Origin: UBA2428 sp002343545
Lineage (GTDB): Bacteria; Bdellovibrionota; UBA2428
Assembly: GCA_937952285.1 (NCBI GenBank)
Contig: CALFZE010000073.1
Span: forward strand, 1 to 46,676
DNA length: 46,676 nt
Direction: 5' to 3'
This document shows positions 23,490 through 31,062 of the stretch, piece after piece (the first letter of the stretch is position 1; every line of letters starts with the position of its first letter). Made by a program: the position numbers and the translations under genes. Under the pieces are notes generated by a model. That model ran no database searches. It was given only the letters and a program-made list of their open reading frames with translations, and had not been told where the DNA came from.

Positions 23490-25752
23490 GCAAACCTCCT
23501 GGCGAAGTGCGGATGTAATCGAAACTTTCTTGGATGAGTTGGTCGCCCGTCACGGGCTTGGTGATTTGGCCGTTGCAGCCCGCCGCGAGGCAACTCGCGC
23601 ACTCCTCGGTCATGGCGTGGGCGGTCAGCGCCACGACGGGCCCGCGGAATCCTTGCGAACGGATGCGGCGGGTGGCCTCCTTGCCGTCGATGCCGGGGAT
23701 CTGGATGTCCATGAGCACGAGATCGTAGCGGGTACGACCGGCGTGGCTAACGGCATCGAGCCCGTTGTCGACGATGTCGACATCCGCTCCGCCCGATTCC
23801 AGAAAGAAGCGGAAGATCTCTTGGTTGTCGACCGAGTCCTCGACCAGCAGGATGCGCATTCCGCGGAGCAGCCCTTGCTCGTCGGCGCGGGGCGGAGTCG
23901 CTTGCGGCTCCTCGCGGCGTTCCAGCCACGATCCCAACCAACGGCTGTCCTCGGGGACGTCGAGTGGCAGACTGACCTCGAAGGTGGATCCCGCCCCCGG
24001 TCGGCTCGCGGCCAAGACGACGTCGCCACCCAAGAGGCGGGCGAGCTGGCGCGAGAGGGCGAGGCCCAAGCCCGTGCCGCCGAAGCGACGGGTCGTCGAG
24101 GCATCGCCTTGGGCGAAGACCCCGAAAAGATTCTTCTGAGCCTCGGAAGAGATGCCGACGCCCGTGTCTTCCACCGAGAAACGCAGGGTTCCGGGGCCGC
24201 TTTCGTTCGGGCCTGCCTTGTTGGCTTTGACGACGAGACCCACGCGCCCCTTCTCGGTGAACTTGAGGCCGTTGCCGACGAGGTTCATCAGGATCTGCTT
24301 GAGACGCACCTCGTCCGTTCGGACGAACTCGGGGATCGTGCCACGGCTCTCGACGTGGAAGTAGACTCCCACTTTGGACTTCGTCTGCATTTCCATGACC
24401 GACTTCAAATCGGCCAGCAGCGAAGGCAGCGAAACGTCGGATTTCTCCAGGTACAACTTGCCGGCTTCGATCTTGGAAAGATCGAGCACGTCGTCCACGA
24501 CCCGCGCGAGGATGTCGGCGTTACGGCGAATGCTCCAGGCGAACTCCTGCTTCTGACGGACCGTCAGGGACTCGCGTCCGAGCGCGTCCGAGAAGCCGAC
24601 GATGGCTCCCAGCGGGGTCCGGATCTCGTGGCTCATGTTGGCCAGGAAATAACTCTTGGCGTGCGAAGCTTCCTGCAGGTGCCGCTTCATGGCCTCCTGC
24701 TCGACCAGGAAGAGCTGCGTCTTGCGGATGATGAAGAACACGATCGAAGCGAGCGCGGCGATGACGCCGTAGGCGACCCAGTAGAGCGACTTTTCGGAGG
24801 GATCCAGCAGCCCGCCCTTGGTGGGCCACACCGAAACGATCCAGCGCCCGTTCAGCACGGACAAAACTTGTCGGCTCTGGTCCGAGGGCGCGGCGGAAGC
24901 CGCCTCGTTATCTTCGAAGCGACGGTAAAGCGTGAGCGAAGTTCCGTCGTTCTCGACGCCGTCGAACTCGATGCGGAAGTTTACCGACTCGTGTTCCGCG
25001 TCGGGGGCGCCGAAGATTCCGTCGAAGAAGGCCTTCGCCCGGATCGGCGCGTAGACGAAGCCGCGAATGAAACGCCGACGTTCTTCCGTCGTCATCGGGA
25101 TTGCGCGACGTTGGCCGTAGAAGGGCAGGTAGACGAGGAAGCCGACCTGTCCCTCGTCGCCGGCAAGATCTTGCGCGGTCAACGAGACGGGTTCCGACAA
25201 AGTCGGCAGGCCGCTCATCATGGCGTTCTCCATGGCGCGACGACGCGTGTCTTCGCTCATCATGTCGAAGCCGGCGACGCGATCGCGGGAAGCTCCCGTG
25301 GGCTCGAGGAAGAGAATGGAGCTCCTCAACGCCGCCTGACGCGCGGGCCAAACGCGAAAGTCGCGCAGGCCCGACTCCTTCATCCGCTTCTCGACCTCCG
25401 AGAGACGGGCGGCCTCGAAGGCTTCGGCGTAACCGACGCGGATACCCGCCGGGCGCTGGCGATCGGCCTCGATGCCCGAGACGAAGATCTTGAACTCGGA
25501 CGGCATGATGTGCTCGTCGACGATGAGCAGGCCTCGCACGGCCGCCAGCGCGTTCAGATAAGAATCCAGTCGATCCGAAACCTGGGTGCGAATGCGCTGA
25601 GCTTGGCTACGGAGCCTCTGGTCCGAGATGCGGTCGAGGTTCGTGTGAACGCCCCAAAGCACGGCCGCCGAAAGGGCGATGGTCGAAAAGACGACCACCG
25701 CCGTCGCGGATCGATGTTTGACGACAAAAGTATTCCAGAACCTCAACTTCAC
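23458..25752 (-). CDS. CHASE-domain hybrid histidine kinase with receiver
   Basis: This 764-residue inner-membrane kinase has membrane segments at about 15-35 and 323-342. Between them lies a CHASE sensor domain (MPSEFKIFVSGIEADRQRPA...RVGYAEAF). HisKA follows with His375 in MSHEIRTP, then the HATPase boxes NLVGNGLKFTEKG, VEDTGVGIS and GGTGLGLAL. A receiver domain has ILLVEDSVDNQ and Asp682 in LVLMDIQIPG. The phosphate path His375 to Asp682 to Hpt is complete. The GTG start at 25752 follows TAGGAG closely. The ligand is unknown; CHASE domains bind small molecules. It precedes a divergent NtrC-type regulator. Confidence 0.9.
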   Translation of the reverse strand: MKLRFWNTFVVKHRSATAVVVFSTIALSAAVLWGVHTNLDRISDQRLRSQAQRIRTQVSDRLDSYLNALAAVRGLLIVDEHIMPSEFKIFVSGIEADRQRPAGIRVGYAEAFEAARLSEVEKRMKESGLRDFRVWPARQAALRSSILFLEPTGASRDRVAGFDMMSEDTRRRAMENAMMSGLPTLSEPVSLTAQDLAGDEGQVGFLVYLPFYGQRRAIPMTTEERRRFIRGFVYAPIRAKAFFDGIFGAPDAEHESVNFRIEFDGVENDGTSLTLYRRFEDNEAASAAPSDQSRQVLSVLNGRWIVSVWPTKGGLLDPSEKSLYWVAYGVIAALASIVFFIIRKTQLFLVEQEAMKRHLQEASHAKSYFLANMSHEIRTPLGAIVGFSDALGRESLTVRQKQEFAWSIRRNADILARVVDDVLDLSKIEAGKLYLEKSDVSLPSLLADLKSVMEMQTKSKVGVYFHVESRGTIPEFVRTDEVRLKQILMNLVGNGLKFTEKGRVGLVVKANKAGPNESGPGTLRFSVEDTGVGISSEAQKNLFGVFAQGDASTTRRFGGTGLGLALSRQLARLLGGDVVLAASRPGAGSTFEVSLPLDVPEDSRWLGSWLERREEPQATPPRADEQGLLRGMRILLVEDSVDNQEIFRFFLESGGADVDIVDNGLDAVSHAGRTRYDLVLMDIQIPGIDGKEATRRIRSQGFRGPVVALTAHAMTEECASCLAAGCNGQITKPVTGDQLIQESFDYIRTSPGGLHEVRDRAGRA

Positions 25753-25813
25753 AAGCTCCTACCGTGATTAGCGAGGTCGACAAGTCGATTCAAGTCGCGT
25801 CAAGTCGTGTGGG

Positions 25814-26032
25814 TTAGCCTTGGGCGATCTCTTGGGAAAGAATCGCGGACGAGACTTCTTCGACGTCCTTGCCTTGATCCGGACGCCCGTCCGACCGTTT
25901 TTTATCGCGCCGTTTCTTATCGGCAGCGTCCTCGGACCCCTTCTTCCGAGACGGCTTCGCGTAAATAGAAGACGGCTCGTTCCAAAGATCTAAAGGATTG
26001 ATTTTTAGGTCCATTTTTGACATTCGCGCCAT
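25814..26032 (-). CDS. Small charged protein of unknown function
   Basis: This 72-residue protein has a very basic middle (SRKKGSEDAADKKRRDKKRS) and an acidic C-terminal helix (EEVSSAILSQEIAQG). It has no signal peptide and no recognised domain. GGAGGGG lies 7 nt before the ATG at 26032, which supports real translation. It sits between the hybrid kinase and the divergent NtrC-type activator, 61 bp from the kinase start. A role in the same regulatory circuit is only a guess. Confidence 0.6.
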   Translation of the reverse strand: MARMSKMDLKINPLDLWNEPSSIYAKPSRKKGSEDAADKKRRDKKRSDGRPDQGKDVEEVSSAILSQEIAQG

Positions 26033-26150
26033 ACATATTCCCCTCCTAGGGTTGTCGTTGTTACGACTTCTTCACGGGACGAGTCGCAAAGACCCTGCCA
26101 ACATCTAACCCGTTGGAAGAAGTACGGGCCCCAGGAGGGAAGCCGGCAAA

Positions 26151-26172
26151 GTGCCCCAATTTCGAGGCGCGG
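26151..26172 (+). repeat. Dispersed short repeat, copy 1
   Basis: GTGCCCCAATTTCGAGGC followed by GCGG. It is matched at 20 of 22 positions in inverted orientation by 28803-28824. It lies in the leader of the NtrC-type gene. Confidence 0.45.
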
Positions 26173-26217
26173 TGCCACACTCCTGAGCCCTGCGAAACCA
26201 AGAAAGGCGTAACGAAC

Positions 26218-27654
26218 ATGACTCAATTCAACGCTCCCCACCTTCTGCTCGTCGACGACGACCAGGACTTGCTGGATCTCCTGTCGTCGCATTTCCGCGG
26301 CAAAGACTACCGCGTCACCCCTTGCCGCTCGGCTTCTGAGGCAAGGGAGTTTCTGCGTAGCTCGCCGACCATCGAGATCGATCTCGTGCTGAGCGATCTG
26401 CGCCTTCCCGAGCTCAGCGGTTTGGATTTCATCGACGAGATCAAGAAGCTGCGCCCGGACGTTCCGATCGTCATCATGACGGCCTACCAATCCGTCGAGA
26501 GCGCGGTCGACGCGATCCGCCGTGGGGCTTTCGACTACGTCGTGAAGCCCCTCGACACGGAAGCCTTGGAGCTTTCGATCAACCGCGCTTTCCGCGTGCG
26601 TCGCATCCAGCGCGAGAACGAAGAACTCCGTCGCGCGCTTCGTCCGAAGGACGGCTTCGCGGGCGTGATCGGTCGCAGCGAAGCGATGAAACAAATTTTC
26701 GGCTTCGTCGAGAAGGTCGCGCCGAGCTTCGCGACGGTGCTCATCACGGGCGAAAGCGGCACGGGTAAGGAAATCGTCGCCAAGCTTCTGCACGACCTGA
26801 GCCCCCGCAAGGACAAACCGTTCGTCGCGATCAACTGCGCGGCGCTGCCCGAGAATCTCCTCGAGTCGGAGCTTTTCGGTCACGCGCGCGGCGCCTTCAC
26901 CGGCGCGACGGATCGCAAGAAGGGTCTCTTCGAGGAAGCCGAAGGCGGCACCCTCTTCCTCGACGAGATCGGCGAGCTTCCGCAAACGCTGCAGGCCAAG
27001 CTCCTGCGCGCCCTGCAAGAGCGCAAGATCCGTCGCGTGGGCGAGAACCGCGACATCGACATCGACGTTCGTATCCTGGCCGCGACCCACCGTCGACTGG
27101 CCGAAGAAGTGCAAGAACGCCGCTTCCGCGAGGACTTGTATTTCCGTCTGAACGTGATTCCGCTCGAGATCCCGCCGCTTCGCGAACGCCGCGACGACAT
27201 CATCCCGCTCTGCCGCCACTTCCTTGATCGTCTCAGCCTTCGCTACGGAGCCAAGCGCGGGAAAGAGCTCAGCCGTACGGCCGTCGAGTTCGTTCTCGAT
27301 CACCCGTGGCCGGGTAACGTGCGCGAGCTCGAGAACGCGATGGAACGCGCTTTCGTGCTGAGCCGCTCGAGCGACACGATCAACGTGGAAGACTTCGCGA
27401 ACCTCTCGATGGACAGCACTCCTCTGCGCGCGGTGCCGACGGTCGCGCCGGGCCCCCTCACGGGCCTCTTCGACCGCGACACTTTGCCCAGCTTGGCCGA
27501 AGTCGAGGATCGCTACATCGAGCTCGTGCTCAAGCGTACGAGCGGCGTTAAGGAAAAGGCGGCCCGCATCCTCGGGATCGACCGCAAAACGCTCTACCGC
27601 CGTTTGGCGCAGGAGCGCGCGGATAGCGCCGGCCTCGCCGAAAGCGGGGCATAA
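26218..27654 (+). CDS. NtrC family sigma-54 response regulator
   Basis: This 478-residue regulator has a receiver with LLVDDDQD and phospho-acceptor Asp60 (LSDLRLPE), an AAA+ domain with Walker A GESGTGKE (178-185) and the sigma-54-contacting GAFTGA loop (225-230), LFLDEIGEL as Walker B, and a C-terminal Fis-like HTH (KEKAARILGIDRKTLYRRL). Phosphorylation, probably by the divergent CHASE kinase and Hpt, would drive open-complex formation at sigma-54 promoters. The ATG at 26218 is chosen to fit the receiver start. A GC-rich hairpin and a sigma-54-like promoter follow downstream. Confidence 0.9.
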   Translation: MTQFNAPHLLLVDDDQDLLDLLSSHFRGKDYRVTPCRSASEAREFLRSSPTIEIDLVLSDLRLPELSGLDFIDEIKKLRPDVPIVIMTAYQSVESAVDAIRRGAFDYVVKPLDTEALELSINRAFRVRRIQRENEELRRALRPKDGFAGVIGRSEAMKQIFGFVEKVAPSFATVLITGESGTGKEIVAKLLHDLSPRKDKPFVAINCAALPENLLESELFGHARGAFTGATDRKKGLFEEAEGGTLFLDEIGELPQTLQAKLLRALQERKIRRVGENRDIDIDVRILAATHRRLAEEVQERRFREDLYFRLNVIPLEIPPLRERRDDIIPLCRHFLDRLSLRYGAKRGKELSRTAVEFVLDHPWPGNVRELENAMERAFVLSRSSDTINVEDFANLSMDSTPLRAVPTVAPGPLTGLFDRDTLPSLAEVEDRYIELVLKRTSGVKEKAARILGIDRKTLYRRLAQERADSAGLAESGA

Positions 27655-27674
27655 GACCTCGTCGCTCGCTCGAA

Positions 27675-27715
27675 AACGTCCCCCTTTTCCGCGTTCCGCG
27701 AGAGGGGGGCACGTT
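27675..27715 (+). terminator. GC-rich inverted repeat after the NtrC-type gene
   Basis: AACGT-CCCCC pairs with GGGGG-(C)-ACGTT around a CCGCGTTCCGCG loop, a strong near-perfect stem. TCGAAGCTTTTT follows nearby. It is probably the terminator of the regulator gene. It could also act as an enhancer for the sigma-54-like promoter 16 bp further on. Confidence 0.5.
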
Positions 27716-27730
27716 ATCGAAGCTTTTTCG

Positions 27731-27746
27731 TGGTCCGCCGTTTGCA
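27731..27746 (+). promoter_or_regulatory. Sigma-54-type promoter candidate
   Basis: TGGTCCGCCGTTTGCA fits the -24/-12 consensus TGGCACG-N4-TTGCA in 10 of 12 defined positions, with GG and GC correctly spaced. Transcription would start near 27757, before the DUF1328 gene. It directly follows a gene for an NtrC-type activator. Confidence 0.55.
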
Positions 27747-27835
27747 AGATTCTTGCTTAGAGGTCCTCCCCGAGACGCATCGCCTTGGGAAGGAAGTTTT
27801 AGATGAAGGGGGTATGGGCTAAGAGGAGTCGCTTC

Positions 27836-28018
27836 ATGCTGCGAGTCGCATTGTTCTTTTTCATCCTTTCCCTGCTTTCTTTCATGGCGGGGGCCATCGG
27901 ACTCGCGGGCATCTCGATCGAAATCGGTAAGAGCCTGCTCTTTGTGTTCGCCCTTCTTTCCTTGCTAAGCGGTCTCGTTGGCCTCGTCGCCAACGGACGA
28001 GGAGTCCCCCGAGTATGA
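27836..28018 (+). CDS. DUF1328 family small membrane protein
   Basis: This 60-residue protein has two hydrophobic segments (LRVALFFFILSLLSFMAG and SLLFVFALLSLLSGLVGLV) around a GLAGISIEIGKS turn, as in the DUF1328/YtjA family. AGGAG lies 7 nt before this ATG, and the start agrees with the family; an earlier ATG at 27803 would add 11 residues. Its stop overlaps the hydrolase start by ATGA. Family function is unknown, with links to stress. A sigma-54-like promoter lies upstream. Confidence 0.82.
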   Translation: MLRVALFFFILSLLSFMAGAIGLAGISIEIGKSLLFVFALLSLLSGLVGLVANGRGVPRV

Positions 28019-28794
28019 AGAACCCGACCTTGAGTTATTTGACCCGCGGATCGCCCGATCGCGAGGCGATCGTGTTTCTTCACCCCTTCCCGCTGAGCGC
28101 TTCGTTCTGGGATGAAGGGCTGCGGCGCCTCTCCGAGACCCACTATTGCGTGGCGCCGAACCTTCCCGGCTTCGGTCAGAGCAACGGGACGCCGGGCGCG
28201 CTTTACTTCGAGAACATGGTCGACGCCTTTTTGGGTTTCCTCGAAGAGCGGGGCCTCGAGCGCTCCATTTGGTGCGGCCTTTCGATGGGCGGCTACGTCG
28301 CCTTGCGCGCGATGGAAAAGCTTCCGCAGCGTTGCGCCAAGCTGATCCTGGCCGATACGCAGGCCGCCGCCGATAGCGACGCCGATCGTTTGCGCCGGGC
28401 GGCGGGACTTGCGGACCTTCGCGAACAGGGTTTGGAAGCGTTTCTCACGAAACAGGCGCCCAAGCTCTTGGGTCCCAGCGGTCACGCGGACGCGGCGAGC
28501 CTCAAGCGTTTTCTGGAGCTCGGGCGCGAAAGCGCGGCCGAAGGCGTCGCCGCGGGACTCGTCGCGCTCGCCACGAGAACGAACACGCTCGAGGGCCTGG
28601 GCCAGATCAAGGTGCCCACGCTCATCGTCGTCGGCGAAGAAGATGCCGTTACGCCCTTAGCCGCCGCGGAAAAGCTGAAGGCGGGCATCTCGGGCAGCCG
28701 CCTGGCGGTCCTTCCGAAGGCCGGGCATCTGAGCGCGCTCACCCAGCCCGAGGCCTTCTACAACGAAGTCCGCACGTTCCTGAAGGGTTCCTAA
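28015..28794 (+). CDS. Alpha/beta hydrolase
   Basis: This 259-residue protein has no signal peptide. HPFPLSASFW carries the oxyanion-hole region, Ser90 lies in WCGLSMGGYVAL, the acidic residue in VVGEEDAVTP and His238 in PKAGHLSAL. The set fits the BioH/3-oxoadipate enol-lactonase/haloperoxidase-like branch of the superfamily. The substrate is unknown. It overlaps the DUF1328 gene by 4 nt and both may be under the sigma-54-like promoter. Confidence 0.87.
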   Translation: MKNPTLSYLTRGSPDREAIVFLHPFPLSASFWDEGLRRLSETHYCVAPNLPGFGQSNGTPGALYFENMVDAFLGFLEERGLERSIWCGLSMGGYVALRAMEKLPQRCAKLILADTQAAADSDADRLRRAAGLADLREQGLEAFLTKQAPKLLGPSGHADAASLKRFLELGRESAAEGVAAGLVALATRTNTLEGLGQIKVPTLIVVGEEDAVTPLAAAEKLKAGISGSRLAVLPKAGHLSALTQPEAFYNEVRTFLKGS

Positions 28795-28802
28795 GTCGAG
28801 TG

Positions 28803-28826
28803 CCGTGCCTCGAATTTGGGGCACGG
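28803..28826. terminator. Palindromic hairpin between convergent genes (repeat copy 2)
   Basis: CCGTGCCTCGAA and TTTGGGGCACGG form a 12-bp self-complementary stem with two G-T pairs. It lies between the hydrolase stop (28794) and the stop of the barrel-like gene (28853), a usual place for a bidirectional terminator. No T-run follows. 28803-28824 is also an inverted near-copy of 26151-26172. Confidence 0.45.
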
Positions 28827-28852
28827 GACAAACCGCGTCCGCGAAATAAGAC

Positions 28853-29581
28853 CTAGAACTCGGCCGCTAAAAGCCCGCCGAAACGCATGTCGTCCACGAA
28901 GAAAGCCTGCTTGTTCGCGTCGAGCATCGAGGCGAACTGGCTGCGGTGCGTGTGCAAAAAATCGAGGCCGGGCACGAGCGTCCATCCCGTCAGCGGGATG
29001 CGGAAGCGAGCCTGAACCCGCAGCGTGCTCGAGTCGCGCTGCTTGCCCAAGGCGACGGGGCCGAAGCCGAAACTCATGAGCCCCGCTTCGACTTCGGTCT
29101 CGAAGGCACGGTAGCCGTAGATGAATCCGATGTATCCGCCGAGCTGATGCGAGGTCGGGAAGATCCCGAGCGTCGTTTCCCAGGTACGCCAACGTGCGCC
29201 CGTGAACATCCAGAAGGCACCCCAGGAGCCACGACCGACGCCCGTCTTGAGTCCGAGACCGCCGAAGGCGTCCCAGACGTCCTGCTCGACGTAATTCGAC
29301 TGAAAACGAAGACGACCGCGTTGGACGCGCCCGTGCATTTCGAAAGCGAGGCCGGGCGCGATCCCCCAACTCACGAGACCTTCCATCCCGAAGGGACGGA
29401 AGCGATGCGAGCGGCCCGCTTGGTAGGCTTCCTGGTCGGAGGGCCCGTAGACCTTCACGTCTTGGTAGGAGCCGACGTAGGCAAGACGAAAGCGCGGAGC
29501 CTCCGCGAGAGCTTCACGAGAGGCGAACGCCAACCCCAGACACAGCGACAGATTCCGAAGCAGCCAACGACGACTTTTCAT
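28853..29581 (-). CDS. Probable outer-membrane beta-barrel protein, unknown function
   Basis: This 242-residue protein has a signal peptide ending near REALA and a mature part of alternating hydrophobic strands with many Gly and aromatic residues (for example HQLGGYIGFIYGYRAFETEV and GGLLAAEF). The chain ends in Phe, as in many barrels. Family unknown. GGGAGGGACCC precedes the ATG, which overlaps the stop of the polymerase-like gene by 4 nt (ATGA). It is the last gene of the long minus-strand train and may be a client of the TamA/TamB genes upstream. Confidence 0.7.
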   Translation of the reverse strand: MKSRRWLLRNLSLCLGLAFASREALAEAPRFRLAYVGSYQDVKVYGPSDQEAYQAGRSHRFRPFGMEGLVSWGIAPGLAFEMHGRVQRGRLRFQSNYVEQDVWDAFGGLGLKTGVGRGSWGAFWMFTGARWRTWETTLGIFPTSHQLGGYIGFIYGYRAFETEVEAGLMSFGFGPVALGKQRDSSTLRVQARFRIPLTGWTLVPGLDFLHTHRSQFASMLDANKQAFFVDDMRFGGLLAAEF

Positions 29582-31062
29582 GGGTCCCTCCCCGATTCCT
29601 TCTTCCCATCGTACCATCGACTTCGCCCTTCCGGGGAGAGCAACCATTCCTTGGCGCTCTCGGGGCTCCATTCGAGACCTTCCGCGGCCAAAGCGTCTTC
29701 CTGCTCGCGGAGCTCTTTGAGCACGCGACCGAGCTGCGGCCCCGAAGCGATACCCAGGCACTCCATCACGGAACGGCCGTCGAGGATCGGCCGTTCGCGG
29801 ATCGGAATCTTCAGCGCTTCCGCGAGCGCGTGGCGAAGGGCGACCAGATGCTCGAGCCGGGGCTGCCCGTCGGGGCCGAGGCTCGAGCGCGAATCGGCTT
29901 CAATCAGATCGAGCAGATCCGGCAGCAAGGGGCCGGCTTCGCGAGCGAGTTTTCGCGCAGGCTTGAGGCTCGCCCAGCGCAGGGAATCCCCGCCCCTCAG
30001 ATGGAGCGTGACGAGGCGAACGACGTCGTCCGCGAGCGAACGATCCACTTTGAGACGTGCCAGCAGGGCCGCGGCGATCGAAGCCGAAACCTGTTCGTGG
30101 CCCAGGAACTTCACGCGATCGCCGTCCTCGCTTCGCGTCGCGGGCTTGCCGACGTCGTGCAACAAGGCGGCCCAGCGAACGGCCACGCGCGCGGGCGAGC
30201 TCCCCACCACGGCGAGCGTGTGCACCCAAACGTCGCCTTCCGAATGATACTTGGCATCTTGGCCGCAACCCACCATGGGCAAGAGCTCGGGTAACGCTTC
30301 GGCGAGCAGCCCGCTCCGTCGCATCCCTTCGAGGGCCCGCGCGACGTGCGAACCCAAAAGGAGCTTCGTGAGCTCGTCACGCACGCGCTCCGCGCTCAGG
30401 ATCGAGAAACGCGCGCGGGTTCGCACGACGGCGGCTTCGGCCGACGCCGCGATCTCCCAACCGAAACGCGAATGAAAACGGTAGAGCCTCAGCATTCGCA
30501 AGGGATCGTCGGAGAAGATCTTCTCGAGCTCGACGACCGGATGCCCGGCCAGGCGTCCCGCGCGCAAGTCCGCCAGGCCCTGGCCGCTCGGGTCGCGCAA
30601 GGCACCCGTGGCGAGATCGAGGTAGAGCATGTTCACCGTGAAATCGCGGCGGGCGGCGTCTTCGTCGAGGTTGCCGTAGCGGCTTACGCGCTGGCGGGAA
30701 GCGGGATCCGGAAAAGCCTCGGCCTGCGTGTCGGCCATCTCGAGCACTTCGCCCCGCGTGCGGTAGAGGCGACCGCCGAAGCGAACGTCCTCGCGGAAGG
30801 AAAGACTCCAGATCGGGTAACCTCGGCCGAGCAGATGCGGCGAGGAGAGCGAATCGGGGAAAGCCGCGTGCAGCGCCTTCGCGAGGGCTTCGGCGCCCCC
30901 GGCTCGTTCCACGGCCACGTCGAGATCCTTCGCGTCGAGCCCGAGCAGGCGGTCGCGAACGAATCCGCCCACGGCGAAAGCAAGGCCCGCGAACTCCGAG
31001 CCGGGCACCCAGGCGCGGAGCAGCCCCTCGAGGCCGTCGTCGGCCGGAGGAAAACTCGCCAT
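29578..31062 (-). CDS. CCA tRNA nucleotidyltransferase / poly(A) polymerase family protein
   Basis: This 494-residue protein starts with a nucleotidyltransferase domain, with VGGFVRDRLLGLDAKDLDVAV giving GG, RD and the metal-binding DxD. YGNLDEDAARRDFTVNML follows, then the RNA-binding region, then an HD domain (AALLHDVGKPATR) as found in bacterial CCA enzymes. It may repair tRNA 3' CCA ends or tail RNA. Both tRNA genes in the window encode their CCA. The ATG overlaps the Omp85 gene stop by one base (TGATG). Its position inside the tam gene train is unusual. Confidence 0.82.
   Translation of the reverse strand: MASFPPADDGLEGLLRAWVPGSEFAGLAFAVGGFVRDRLLGLDAKDLDVAVERAGGAEALAKALHAAFPDSLSSPHLLGRGYPIWSLSFREDVRFGGRLYRTRGEVLEMADTQAEAFPDPASRQRVSRYGNLDEDAARRDFTVNMLYLDLATGALRDPSGQGLADLRAGRLAGHPVVELEKIFSDDPLRMLRLYRFHSRFGWEIAASAEAAVVRTRARFSILSAERVRDELTKLLLGSHVARALEGMRRSGLLAEALPELLPMVGCGQDAKYHSEGDVWVHTLAVVGSSPARVAVRWAALLHDVGKPATRSEDGDRVKFLGHEQVSASIAAALLARLKVDRSLADDVVRLVTLHLRGGDSLRWASLKPARKLAREAGPLLPDLLDLIEADSRSSLGPDGQPRLEHLVALRHALAEALKIPIRERPILDGRSVMECLGIASGPQLGRVLKELREQEDALAAEGLEWSPESAKEWLLSPEGRSRWYDGKKESGRDP

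Noticed and set aside
26130..26180. Possible sigma-54 promoter near TGGCACCGCG on the minus strand
   Set aside because: There is no GC/TTGC element at the required spacing.
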